64,000 bases of DNA from CAXXXW01 sp963665555 (GTDB taxonomy: Bacteria > Pseudomonadota > Alphaproteobacteria > Thalassobaculales > Thalassobaculaceae). The stretch lies in the NCBI GenBank assembly GCA_963665555.2, contig OY762308.1, forward strand, positions 2,108,001 to 2,172,000, in the 5' to 3' direction. The notes under the pieces were generated by a model. The model was not told the origin of the DNA, made no database searches, and was given only the letters and a program-made list of their open reading frames with translations. Shown in pieces: positions 24,907 through 32,138 of this stretch. Position 1 is the stretch's first letter, and every line of letters starts with the position of its first letter. A program made the position numbers and the translations under genes.

Positions 24907-25563
24907 CTAGTCCCCGCCGCCCTTCCCGGCCCGGTCGAGCAGCGCCCGCGCCGAGGGCAGGATGCCCGCCACCATCCTGTCCACGCCGGCGGCGTTGGGG
25001 TGGATGCCGTCGTCCTGGTTCAGTTCCGGGACCCCCGCCACCCCTTCGAGGAAGAAGGGGTAGAATAGCACATCGTGCTTGGCCGCGAGGTCCTCGAAGG
25101 CGGCGCGGAAGGCCGCGCCGTACTCCTCGCCGAGATTGGGCGGCGCGTACATGCCGGCCAACAGCGCCGGCACGCCGGCCTCGGCGAGGCGGGCGAGGAT
25201 CGCGTCGAGGTTGCGGCGCGTCAGCTCCGGGTCGATGCCGCGCAGGCCGTCGTTGGCGCCGAGCGCGACGATCGCCGCGTCCGGCCGGTCGGCGAGCGAC
25301 CAGTCGAGCCGCGCCAGCCCGCCGGTGGTGGTGTCGCCGGAGACGCCGGCGTCGAGCGCCCGGACCGCGCGGCCCTCGGCCCTGAGCGCCGCCGCCAGCC
25401 GAGGGACGAACCCCTCGCCCGCCGGCAGGCCGTAGCCGGCCGTCAGGCTGTCGCCGAGCGCGAGCAGCCTGGTCTCGCGCTCGTCCGCCGCCGCGCCGCC
25501 CGCGGCCGCGAGGACGGTCCAGAGCGCGGCGCACAGCGCGCCGGCGAGTCGATGCCGCGTCGT
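24907..25563 (-). CDS. GDSL arylesterase/lysophospholipase (TesA-like), non-canonical start
   Basis: Reading the frame upstream from the stop gives a complete ~218-residue SGNH hydrolase with no ordinary start codon at its head. Seen in order: a signal peptide (RHRLAGALCAALWTVLAAAG, then GAAA), block I GDSLTAGYGLPAG, DAGVSGDTTTGGL, block III VALGANDGLRG, and block V DDGIHPN. The first plausible initiation site is ACG at 25561-25563, placed 5 bases after GGGAGG, exactly where ATG is expected; no ATG, GTG or TTG occurs in frame before the catalytic blocks. An internal GTG at 25173 would give only the C-terminal half. Either an ATG-to-ACG change or a sequencing error is likely. It acts in the periplasm on short esters or lysophospholipids. 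Confidence 0.8.
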   Translation of the reverse strand, partial: TTRHRLAGALCAALWTVLAAAGGAAADERETRLLALGDSLTAGYGLPAGEGFVPRLAAALRAEGRAVRALDAGVSGDTTTGGLARLDWSLADRPDAAIVALGANDGLRGIDPELTRRNLDAILARLAEAGVPALLAGMYAPPNLGEEYGAAFRAAFEDLAAKHDVLFYPFFLEGVAGVPELNQDDGIHPNAAGVDRMVAGILPSARALLDRAGKGGGD

Positions 25564-25657
25564 TCCGCCCTCCCGCTCGCCCCGCGCCGCCGGGCGCGGG
25601 CCGCGGGACTGGATACGACAACCGGGGCCGCCCCCTCAAGGCCCGCGGCGCGCCGCG

Positions 25658-27325
25658 TCAGCCGTCGGCGGGGAGGCTTTCCGCCGGCGCGGCGCCGACC
25701 AGGTGGATGACATCGCCCTCGTCGGGGTTGTAATCGACGGCCTCGTCCAGGCTCTCCACGTGGAACACATCCGCGCCCGCGCCGCCGTAGAGCATGTCGG
25801 CGCCCGCGCCGCCCTTCAGCGTGTCGTTGCCGGCGCCGCCGTACAGCACGTCGTTCCCCTTGTTGCCGTACAGCGCGTCGTTGCCGTGGCCGCCGGAGAG
25901 CGTGTCGTTGCCCTTGCCGCCGTAGAGCGCGTCCTCGCCCCAGCCGCCGTCGAGGATGTCGGCGCCGATATTGCCGTACAGCACATCGTCGCCCCAGCCG
26001 CCGGAAAGCGTCTCCACGCCGTCCCGCATCCGGAGCTTGGCGTCGTCCGGCGAGGTTGTCGGAATCCCCGTGTTCTGCCCGCCATAGAGCGCGTCGTCGC
26101 CGCGGCCGCCGTCGAGCAGGTCGAGGCCCCTGTTGCCGTAGAGGATGTCGTCGCCCGACCCGCCGGAGAGCGTGTCGCCGCCGTCGCCGCCGAACAGGAT
26201 GTCGTCGCCGGCGAGGCCATCGCGGTGGTCGGCGCCGGCGGTCCCGGAGATGGTGTCGTGGCCGGGGGTTCCCGGAACGGCCGGCGGCGCGGTGTCGCCG
26301 CCCGGCGGCGTGTCGTCGCCCGGCGGCGCGCCGAGCACGACGATCGAATCCTCGCCCGCGACATAGCCGCCAGCGAGGACCTTCGCGGTGTCCGCGCCCG
26401 CGTCGAGATAGAAAGTGTCGGCCCCCGCGCCGCCATGCAGCGTGTCGCCGGCGTTGCCGTAGAGTATGTCGTCGCCCGCGCCGCCGGAGAGGATGTCGTT
26501 GCCCTCGCCGCCGGAAAGCGTGTCGTTCCCCGTGCCGCCGATCAGCGTGTCGTCGTTCCCGGCGCCGTCGACCAGGTCGTCGCCGCCCCCGCCGTCGAGC
26601 AGGTCCCGGCCCGGCCCGCCGGAGAGCGTGTCGTCGCCGTCGCCGCCCGACAGCGTGTCGGCGCCGTCGCCGCCGTCGAGCACGTCGTTCCCCTCGCCGC
26701 CGTCGAGCACATCGTTCCCCGCGCCCCCGTCGACAATGTCGTCGCCGCCGAGGCCGGAGAGCGTGTCGGCGCCGTCGAGGCCCGAAAGCGTGTCGTCGCC
26801 GACCGCGCCGTCGAGCGTGTCGTCGCCCTCCGTCCCGGAAAGGTCGAGGCCGGCGACGGCGCCGAGGATGGAGACGTCGCCCGCGTCCCTGCCGTAATCG
26901 GAATATAGCGTGTCGTCTTCGCTGTCGAAGTAGAACGTGTCGGCGCCTTCGCCTCCCCAGAGCTGGTCGTTCCCCGGCCCGCCGATCAGGATGTCGTCCC
27001 CGGCGCCGCCATCCAGATAGTCGTCGCCGGCGCCGCCCGACATCGTGTCGTTTCCGGGACCGCCTTGAAGGTCGTCGTTGTCGGCGCCGCCGTCGATCAG
27101 GTCGTTGCCGTCCTGGTCGTAAACACGATCGTCGCCGGCGCCGCCGTAGATCCGGTCGTCGCCGTTCTCGCCATCGATATGGTCGTTGCCGCCAAGGCCG
27201 TAGATCGTGTCGTCGCCGCCGCCGCCGCTAATGGAGTTGTCGTCCGCGTTGCCGGTGATCCGCTCGGACGTATCGTCTCCTTGGTAGGGATTCGGATCGT
27301 TCGGCCCAAGTATCGTATCGACCAT
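25658..27325 (-). CDS. RTX calcium-binding repeat protein
   Basis: A 555-residue protein made almost wholly of glycine/aspartate nonapeptide repeats (GGxGxDxLx), which form calcium-filled beta-rolls. Three repeat blocks are separated by capping segments of the form TFY.D..D....DV.ILGA, at roughly 140-165, 300-340 and the C-terminus (ADVFHVESLDE...GDVIHLVG). There is no catalytic domain and no N-terminal signal peptide, as expected for type I secretion by a C-terminal signal. No transporter genes are nearby. The start at 27325 (MVDTILG) follows GGGGAG. It has a strong promoter and a large hairpin at the predicted mRNA 5' end. Confidence 0.85.
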   Translation of the reverse strand: MVDTILGPNDPNPYQGDDTSERITGNADDNSISGGGGDDTIYGLGGNDHIDGENGDDRIYGGAGDDRVYDQDGNDLIDGGADNDDLQGGPGNDTMSGGAGDDYLDGGAGDDILIGGPGNDQLWGGEGADTFYFDSEDDTLYSDYGRDAGDVSILGAVAGLDLSGTEGDDTLDGAVGDDTLSGLDGADTLSGLGGDDIVDGGAGNDVLDGGEGNDVLDGGDGADTLSGGDGDDTLSGGPGRDLLDGGGGDDLVDGAGNDDTLIGGTGNDTLSGGEGNDILSGGAGDDILYGNAGDTLHGGAGADTFYLDAGADTAKVLAGGYVAGEDSIVVLGAPPGDDTPPGGDTAPPAVPGTPGHDTISGTAGADHRDGLAGDDILFGGDGGDTLSGGSGDDILYGNRGLDLLDGGRGDDALYGGQNTGIPTTSPDDAKLRMRDGVETLSGGWGDDVLYGNIGADILDGGWGEDALYGGKGNDTLSGGHGNDALYGNKGNDVLYGGAGNDTLKGGAGADMLYGGAGADVFHVESLDEAVDYNPDEGDVIHLVGAAPAESLPADG

Positions 27326-27358
27326 GGCGTTGACTCCCCGGGGTGACCGAATGCGCCG

Positions 27359-27401
27359 GCGCGGCCGGGAGAGGCTCTCGAAGCCCCTCTCCCGGCCGCG
27401 C
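27359..27401 (-). promoter_or_regulatory. 16-bp hairpin at predicted 5' end of RTX mRNA
   Basis: A perfect inverted repeat (27359-27374 with 27386-27401, 11-base loop, core GGCCGGGAGAGG) begins at the transcript start predicted from the promoter just upstream. A hairpin at the very 5' end often protects an mRNA from 5'-dependent decay. It could also act as a transcription or translation control element. Confidence 0.6.
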
Positions 27402-27407
27402 GCGCCC

Positions 27408-27436
27408 CCTATAGGCGCCGCCGCCCGCCCTGTCAA
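27408..27436 (-). promoter_or_regulatory. predicted strong promoter of RTX gene
   Basis: Consensus TTGACA (27431-27436), a 17-base spacer and TATAGG (27408-27413) on the minus strand. The start is predicted near 27401, giving a leader of about 75 bases. Confidence 0.7.
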
Positions 27437-27468
27437 ACCGCCGCCCGCGGGCGACAGCCCGCGGCGGC

Positions 27469-27604
27469 GCCCCGGCCTTGAGCCGGGGCCCAGAGTCGCT
27501 TCTCCGACGCTTCCGAAACATGCCCGCCGCCGCCCCGAGCGCCATCGCCGGGAGCGGCGGACGCTTGCGCCCTTGCCCTCCTGGACCCCGGATTAAATCC
27601 GGGG
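27469..27604. repeat. pair of inverted REP-like palindromes
   Basis: Two GC-rich palindromes, 27469-27489 (GCCCCGGC cttga GCCGGGGC then CCAG) and 27586-27604 (CCCCGGATT a AATCCGGGG preceded by CTGGA), lie in opposite orientation about 95 bases apart, as in paired REP/BIME elements. A third single copy is at 31121-31145. They occupy much of the 412-base gap between the RTX gene and the next gene. Confidence 0.65.
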
Positions 27605-27658
27605 CGCGCCCCTTCCCCGGCGCCCCGCCCCTTCCCCGGCGCCCCGCCCCTTCCCCGG
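27602..27658. repeat. 19-bp tandem repeat, about three copies
   Basis: Unit CGCCCCGCCCCTTCCCCGG is repeated twice exactly (27621-27639, 27640-27658) after a partial first copy, directly beside the second REP-like palindrome. Likely replication slippage; copy number may vary between strains. Confidence 0.7.
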
Positions 27659-27678
27659 CGCGCCGGCGCGCGGCGGCG

Positions 27679-27708
27679 TTGTCGGCGCCGCCGCGCGGGC
27701 GGTAGAAT
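27679..27708 (+). promoter_or_regulatory. possible promoter of TauD-type gene
   Basis: TTGTCG (27679-27684), 18-base spacer, TAGAAT (27703-27708), 29 bases before the start codon. Confidence 0.35.
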
Positions 27709-27737
27709 GGGCGCGGGGCCGGAAGGGGAGGCGCGCG

Positions 27738-28694
27738 ATGGCGGAAGCGGTCGATAACCGGGGCGGGATCGAGGTCCGGCCTCTGGAGGGCGCGGCGTTC
27801 GGGGCGAAGGTCTCCGGCGTCGATCCCCGCGCGATCACGCCGGCCCGGCGCGACGCCATCCTGGAGGCCTGCCGCGACGCCCTCGGCCTGCTGGTGTTCG
27901 ATTTCGGCCGCCTGCTGGAGGCGGACGAACTCCACGCGCTCACCGCCGTGTTCGGGGCCAACGAATACGCGCCGGGCCTGATAAACGGCTTCGGCCGCAA
28001 GGCCGCGCCCGGCGAGGCGGAGACGAGCGTCGCGGCGCAGGAGGCGGCGCTCAGGGCCAGGGGCGTCGACCCCTACCTCGCCTTCATCGGCAACCTCGAC
28101 CCGGCGACGCTGGAGGCCGCGCCGGTGGACGCGAAGTTCTTCGGCGAGTGGGAGTGGCACACCGACATGTCCTATATCGACGTGCCGCCGACCTACAGCC
28201 TGCTGCACGCGCGCGACATCCCGGCCGAGGGCGGCGACACCGGGTTCTGCAGCCAGGCGCTGGCGGCCCGCGCGCTCCCGCCGGCGCTGCGCGCGCGCGT
28301 CCTCGACCTGGAGATCAAGCACGACTCGACCTACAGCAGCAACGGCGTGCTGCGCCCCGGCATGACGCCACCGGCCTCGCCCGTCGAGGCGGTCGGCCGG
28401 GCGCACCCGGCGCTGCGCGAGACGCCCTGCGGCGAGGCGCTGTTCCTCGGCCGGCGCACCAACGCCTGGGCGGTCGGCCTGCCGCTGGCCGAAAGCGAGG
28501 CGCTGCTCGACGAATTGTGGGCGCGCGCGACGCGGCCGGAATTCCAGTACCGCCACGCCTGGCGCGAGGGCGAGGTGGTCGCCTGGGACAACCGGGCGAT
28601 GCTGCACATGCGCCACCCGGTGGACGAGAGCCTCACCCGCTTCATGTGGCGCACCCAGACCCGCGGCGCCCCGGTCGTCCCCGCGCGACGGTAA
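27738..28694 (+). CDS. TauD/TfdA family 2-oxoglutarate dioxygenase
   Basis: A 318-residue iron dioxygenase, distinct from the one at 19005. The metal motif is WHTDMSY near 143-149, and the distal histidine and 2-oxoglutarate arginine lie in MLHMRHPVDE...TRFMWRTQ near 288-310. It belongs to the TfdA-like branch often found in xenobiotic or aryloxy-acid breakdown, but the substrate is not evident. GGAAGGGGAGG precedes the ATG. The opposing DUF7508-like gene has no stop codon before running into this gene. Confidence 0.86.
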   Translation: MAEAVDNRGGIEVRPLEGAAFGAKVSGVDPRAITPARRDAILEACRDALGLLVFDFGRLLEADELHALTAVFGANEYAPGLINGFGRKAAPGEAETSVAAQEAALRARGVDPYLAFIGNLDPATLEAAPVDAKFFGEWEWHTDMSYIDVPPTYSLLHARDIPAEGGDTGFCSQALAARALPPALRARVLDLEIKHDSTYSSNGVLRPGMTPPASPVEAVGRAHPALRETPCGEALFLGRRTNAWAVGLPLAESEALLDELWARATRPEFQYRHAWREGEVVAWDNRAMLHMRHPVDESLTRFMWRTQTRGAPVVPARR

Positions 28695-29045
28695 CGGCGC
28701 CGCCCGCGGGCCGGGGCGGAGGCGGCCGAGGGCGCGGGGGTCCGTGTCGGCGTTGCCGGGCGGGAGGCGGCCGCGGTCGTGGACGAACGCCGCCAGCAAC
28801 TCGGCGTGGCGCGAGCGGTAGGACATGGTGACCTCGACCCGGAAGCGCGCCGCGCCCGGCGGCGGGTCCGCCAGCGCGCGCTCCAGTTCGCCGCGCAGCC
28901 CGAACCGTGTGCGCGCGTCCGCGACGCCGATGCGCAGGATGTTCCCGGCCCGGTCGCCCAGCTGGTAGACGCCGAGATGCCCGGCGACCCGCGCGACCTC
29001 CGCCGCCGCCAGATCCCGCCACTCCTTGTCGAGGCGCACCGCCAT
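28695..29045 (-). CDS. DUF7508-like protein lacking a stop before the neighbouring gene
   Basis: From a well-placed start (GGGGAGGAGACAGGC then ATG) the frame encodes about 117 residues (LDKEWRDL, VYQLGD, FGLRGELERAL, FRVEVTMSYRSRHAELLAAF, PPGN) resembling the DUF7508 family, a small domain of unknown function related to GIY-YIG-like folds. The recognisable domain ends around residue 100. There is no in-frame stop before the end of the TauD-type gene on the other strand, and the first stop is at 27228. The coordinates given stop at the neighbouring gene; the true end is uncertain. It could be a live gene with a long tail or one that has lost its stop. Confidence 0.55.
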
Positions 29046-29108
29046 GCCTGTCTCCTCCCCGCCTTGCCGCGCCCCGGCGCCGCGCGCCGCCCTCTCCCCG
29101 GCGGCCGG

Positions 29109-29663
29109 TCAGCGGCGCGGCGCGTGCTTGTTCAGGATGCGCTGCAGCGTGCGGCGGTGCATCCGCAGGCGCCGCGCGGTCTCTGACACATTGCGCCCGC
29201 ACTGTTCGAACACGCGCTGGATATGCTCCCACTTCACGCGGTCGGCGGACATCGGGTTTTCCGGCGGCGGCGGCAGGGCGTCGCCCCGGTCGAGCAGCGC
29301 GGCGGCCACCGCGTCGGCGTCGGACGGCTTGGGCAGGTAGTCCACCGCCCCCGCCTTCACCGCCGCCACCGCCGTGGCGATGTTGCCGTAGCCGGTCAGC
29401 AGCACGATCCGCGCGTCCGGCCGCGCCCGGCGCAACTCGCGCACGATGTCGAGGCCGCTGCCGTCGTCGAGCCGGAGGTCGAGCACGGCGTGCGACGGCC
29501 GGTCGTCGCGCGCGCGCGCGATCCCCTCGGCCACCGTCGCCGCCATCGCCACCTCGAAGCCGCGCCGCTCCATCGCGCGGGAGAGGCGGTTGCGGAAGGG
29601 TTCGTCGTCGTCGACGATCAGCAGGCGGCGCTCCTCGGCGCCGGCGGGCGCGGCGTCGGTCAT
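29109..29663 (-). CDS. regA: redox response regulator, RegA/PrrA/ActR type
   Basis: A 184-residue regulator with an N-terminal receiver domain (DDD acidic pocket near 17-20, phospho-acceptor Asp in VLDLRLDDG near 62, Lys in LPKP) and a short Fis-like C-terminal helix-turn-helix (NVSETARRLRMHRRTLQR). This compact layout is characteristic of RegA, which governs photosynthesis, respiration, nitrogen and carbon fixation genes in response to redox state. It lies downstream of regB on the same strand, 76 bases away. No senC gene is between or beside them. Confidence 0.92.
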   Translation of the reverse strand: MTDAAPAGAEERRLLIVDDDEPFRNRLSRAMERRGFEVAMAATVAEGIARARDDRPSHAVLDLRLDDGSGLDIVRELRRARPDARIVLLTGYGNIATAVAAVKAGAVDYLPKPSDADAVAAALLDRGDALPPPPENPMSADRVKWEHIQRVFEQCGRNVSETARRLRMHRRTLQRILNKHAPRR

Positions 29664-29739
29664 CGGCCGATCCCCGGATTGCGTTTGCGCGCGCCTTCCC
29701 GATAGCGCCCCGGCGCGGGGCTGTAAAGCGCGGGCGGCG

Positions 29740-31062
29740 TCACGGCCCGGCCGGGCCGCGCTCGATGTCGGCGCGCCGCCAGCGCGCCTCGGCCCGCGCG
29801 CCGCCCTCCGGCCGGTTCGAGAAGGAGAGCCGCCCGCCGGTGCGCTCCAGCAGCGTGCGGGCGATGAAGACGCCGAGGCCCATGTGGCCGGCCTCGCCGC
29901 GCCGCGTCGAGAGCCAGGGTTCGCCCAGCCGGTCCAGCACCGCCGGCGCGAAGCCCGGCCCGTCGTCCTCGATGGCGACCGCGACCTCGCGCGGGTCCCA
30001 GACGGCGGAGATTTCGACCGTCGCGCGCGCGTATTGCGCGGCGTTCTGGATCAGCGCGCCGACGCCGTGCAGGATTTCCGGGCTGCGGAACACGGTCGGC
30101 TCGCCGGCGTCGCCGGCGAGCCCGGCGCCGGGGCCGCGGCGTTCGAGGACGAGTTCGACCGGCTCGCCCCGGTGCGGCGCGGCCGCCAGTTCGACCAGCG
30201 CGCCGAAGGGCACCAGCGCATAGGGGTCGCCGCCGCCGATCTCCGGCCGGTCGGACAGGTCGGCCAGGATGCGCCGGCAGCGCTCCGCCTCGCCGCGCAG
30301 CAGCCGCGCGTCCTCGGCGAAGGCGCTGTCCTCGGGGATGTCGCGCGCGAGGTCGGCGGCGATCACCGCGATGGTGCCGAGCGGGCTGCCGAGTTCGTGG
30401 GCCGCCGCCGCCGCCAGCCCGCCCAGCGCCGAGACCCGCTGCTCGCGGGCGAGCGCGGTGCGCGCCGCCGCCAGCGCGTCCGACATGCGCCGCGCCTCCT
30501 CGGCCATGCGCCAGGCGTAGCCGGCGATGAAAACGATGGCGATCGACAGCGCCGCCCACACGCCGTCGAGGTAGAGCGGCGGCGGCGCGAACCCCGCCTC
30601 CTCCCAGGGCAGCGGCATGTGGACGAAGCGCAGCAGCGCCGCGCCGGCCAGCGCCAGCAGGCACAGACCGACGGTCGCGCGCGGCGACAGCACGGTCGCC
30701 GACACCGTGACCGGGGCCAGCAGCAGGAGCGCGAAGGGGTTCTCCATCCCGCCGGTGGCGTAGAGCAGCGCGGTGGACTGCGCGATGTCCCAGGCGAGGG
30801 ACAGGGCGGCGGCCCGGTCGGACAGCCGGGGGCTGGCGCGCGCGCGGGCCTGCATCGCCAGGTTGAGCGCCGCCGCCGCGCCGACGATGGCGAGGCAGGG
30901 ACCGAGCGGGAGCGGGAAGCCCAGCCCGTATTCGACGACCAGCAGCGCCGCCGCCTGCCCGGCGATGGCGACCCAGCGGATGGCGACCAGCGTGCGCGCG
31001 TTCACCGCGCCGGAAGGCGCGTCGGGATGGAAGGGCGGCTCGAAACCGGCGTCCTCGGCCAT
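29740..31062 (-). CDS. regB: redox sensor histidine kinase, RegB/PrrB/ActS type
   Basis: A 440-residue membrane kinase with about six hydrophobic helices in the first 200 residues. It contains the quinone-site motif GGMENPF (about 104-110), the H-box AAAHELGSPLGTI with the phospho-His, the redox-active cysteine in ERCRRIL, and the N and G boxes (LIQNAAQYA, DDGPGF, GLGVFIA). These are the diagnostic RegB features. It senses ubiquinone redox state and phosphorylates RegA, encoded downstream. The start at 31062 is chosen at MAEDAG with a GGGGAGG site. Confidence 0.92.
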   Translation of the reverse strand: MAEDAGFEPPFHPDAPSGAVNARTLVAIRWVAIAGQAAALLVVEYGLGFPLPLGPCLAIVGAAAALNLAMQARARASPRLSDRAAALSLAWDIAQSTALLYATGGMENPFALLLLAPVTVSATVLSPRATVGLCLLALAGAALLRFVHMPLPWEEAGFAPPPLYLDGVWAALSIAIVFIAGYAWRMAEEARRMSDALAAARTALAREQRVSALGGLAAAAAHELGSPLGTIAVIAADLARDIPEDSAFAEDARLLRGEAERCRRILADLSDRPEIGGGDPYALVPFGALVELAAAPHRGEPVELVLERRGPGAGLAGDAGEPTVFRSPEILHGVGALIQNAAQYARATVEISAVWDPREVAVAIEDDGPGFAPAVLDRLGEPWLSTRRGEAGHMGLGVFIARTLLERTGGRLSFSNRPEGGARAEARWRRADIERGPAGP

Positions 31063-31120
31063 CGCGGCCTCCCCGGGGGTGGATGGGGGTACTTTAGCGG
31101 TTTTCACGGGTGTTCGGGGC

Positions 31121-31145
31121 GCCCCGGACTCGATCCGGGGCCCAG
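31121..31145. repeat. single REP-like palindrome
   Basis: GCCCCGGA ctcga TCCGGGGC followed by CCAG; same family as the pair at 27469-27604. It lies in the 244-base divergent region between regB and bamD. Confidence 0.6.
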
Positions 31146-31240
31146 GGGGACAGCGCGCCGGAGGCGGTCGTTCGGGAACGCCCCGTCGCCGAACGCGCGC
31201 GCCCTTTCCCTTCGCGCCGACGCCGCGCGCGACGACGGTC

Positions 31241-31269
31241 TTGGCGCGGGGCGGCGGGGGGCGTATCCT
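31241..31269 (+). promoter_or_regulatory. predicted promoter of bamD-recN-ligA
   Basis: TTGGCG (31241-31246), 17-base spacer, TATCCT (31264-31269), 37 bases before the bamD start. Confidence 0.5.
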
Positions 31270-31306
31270 GCGGGCCTCGATTCCCAACCTCGCGGGCCGG
31301 ACCGCC

Positions 31307-32131
31307 ATGCGACGCTCCCACGCCAGACCGTTCGCTTCCGCGCTCGCCGCCGGCGCGCTGGCGCTCCTCGCCGGGTGCGAAACGGCCGGGGACGACCTCG
31401 CATACGTGGACCGGCCGGTGGAGGACCTCTACAACACGGCGGTGGACGCCGCGCTGGCCGGCGACTTCCGCGCCGCCGCGCCCATGTTCGACGAGGTCGA
31501 GCGCCAGCACCCCTACTCCGTCTGGGCCACGCGCGCCCAGCTGATGGCGGCGCACGCGCTCTACCAGGACAACAAGTACGACGAGGCGGTGGCCGCGCTC
31601 GACAGGTTCATCGAACTCAACCCCGGCCATCCCGACGTCGATTATGCCTACTACCTCAAGGGGTTGTGCTTCTACGAGCGGATCGTCGACGTCGGCCGCG
31701 ACCAGAAGCTGACGCGCGAGGCGCTCCAGGCCTTCGACGAGACCGTCCGGCGCTTCCCGGACGGCAAATACGCCCGCGACGCCCGCCTCAAGATCGACCT
31801 CGCCCGCAACCACCTGGCGGGCAAGGAACTGGCGATCGGCCGGTTCTACCTGCGCCGCGGCAAGTACCTCGCGGCGATCGAGCGCTTCCGCGTCGTGATC
31901 CGCGAATACGACACCACCGACCAGGCGCCGGAGGCGCTGCACCGCCTGACCGAGGCCTATCTCGCCCTCGGCCTGGCCGAGGAGGCGATGAAGACGGCGG
32001 CGGTGCTGGGGCACAACTATCCCGGAAGCCCGTGGTATCGCGACACCTACGCCCTGGTCACGACGGGCCGGCCGACGGAAGGCGCGGTCGAGGACAAGGG
32101 GTGGTTCGGCCTCGGGTTCCGGCTGTTCTGA
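31307..32131 (+). CDS. bamD: outer membrane protein assembly factor BamD
   Basis: A 274-residue lipoprotein with a type II signal peptide and lipobox LLAGC (Cys near 24). It is followed by several TPR helices (VEDLYNTAVDAALAGDFRAA, YAYYLKGLCFYERI, FYLRRGKYLAAIERF). As part of the BAM complex it sits on the inner face of the outer membrane and helps insert beta-barrel proteins; it is essential in most Gram-negatives. recN starts 7 bases downstream, a pairing common in alphaproteobacteria. Confidence 0.94.
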   Translation: MRRSHARPFASALAAGALALLAGCETAGDDLAYVDRPVEDLYNTAVDAALAGDFRAAAPMFDEVERQHPYSVWATRAQLMAAHALYQDNKYDEAVAALDRFIELNPGHPDVDYAYYLKGLCFYERIVDVGRDQKLTREALQAFDETVRRFPDGKYARDARLKIDLARNHLAGKELAIGRFYLRRGKYLAAIERFRVVIREYDTTDQAPEALHRLTEAYLALGLAEEAMKTAAVLGHNYPGSPWYRDTYALVTTGRPTEGAVEDKGWFGLGFRLF

Positions 32132-32138
32132 CGCGGCC

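Noticed and set aside
25703..27231. Long Val/Ala- and Arg/Pro-rich frames opposite the RTX gene
   Set aside because: They are periodic shadows of the nonapeptide repeats and lack a ribosome site or domain.
25658..27325. Tandem GC-rich repeats as a CRISPR array
   Set aside because: The repeats are in-frame glycine/aspartate codons of an RTX protein, with no unique spacers.
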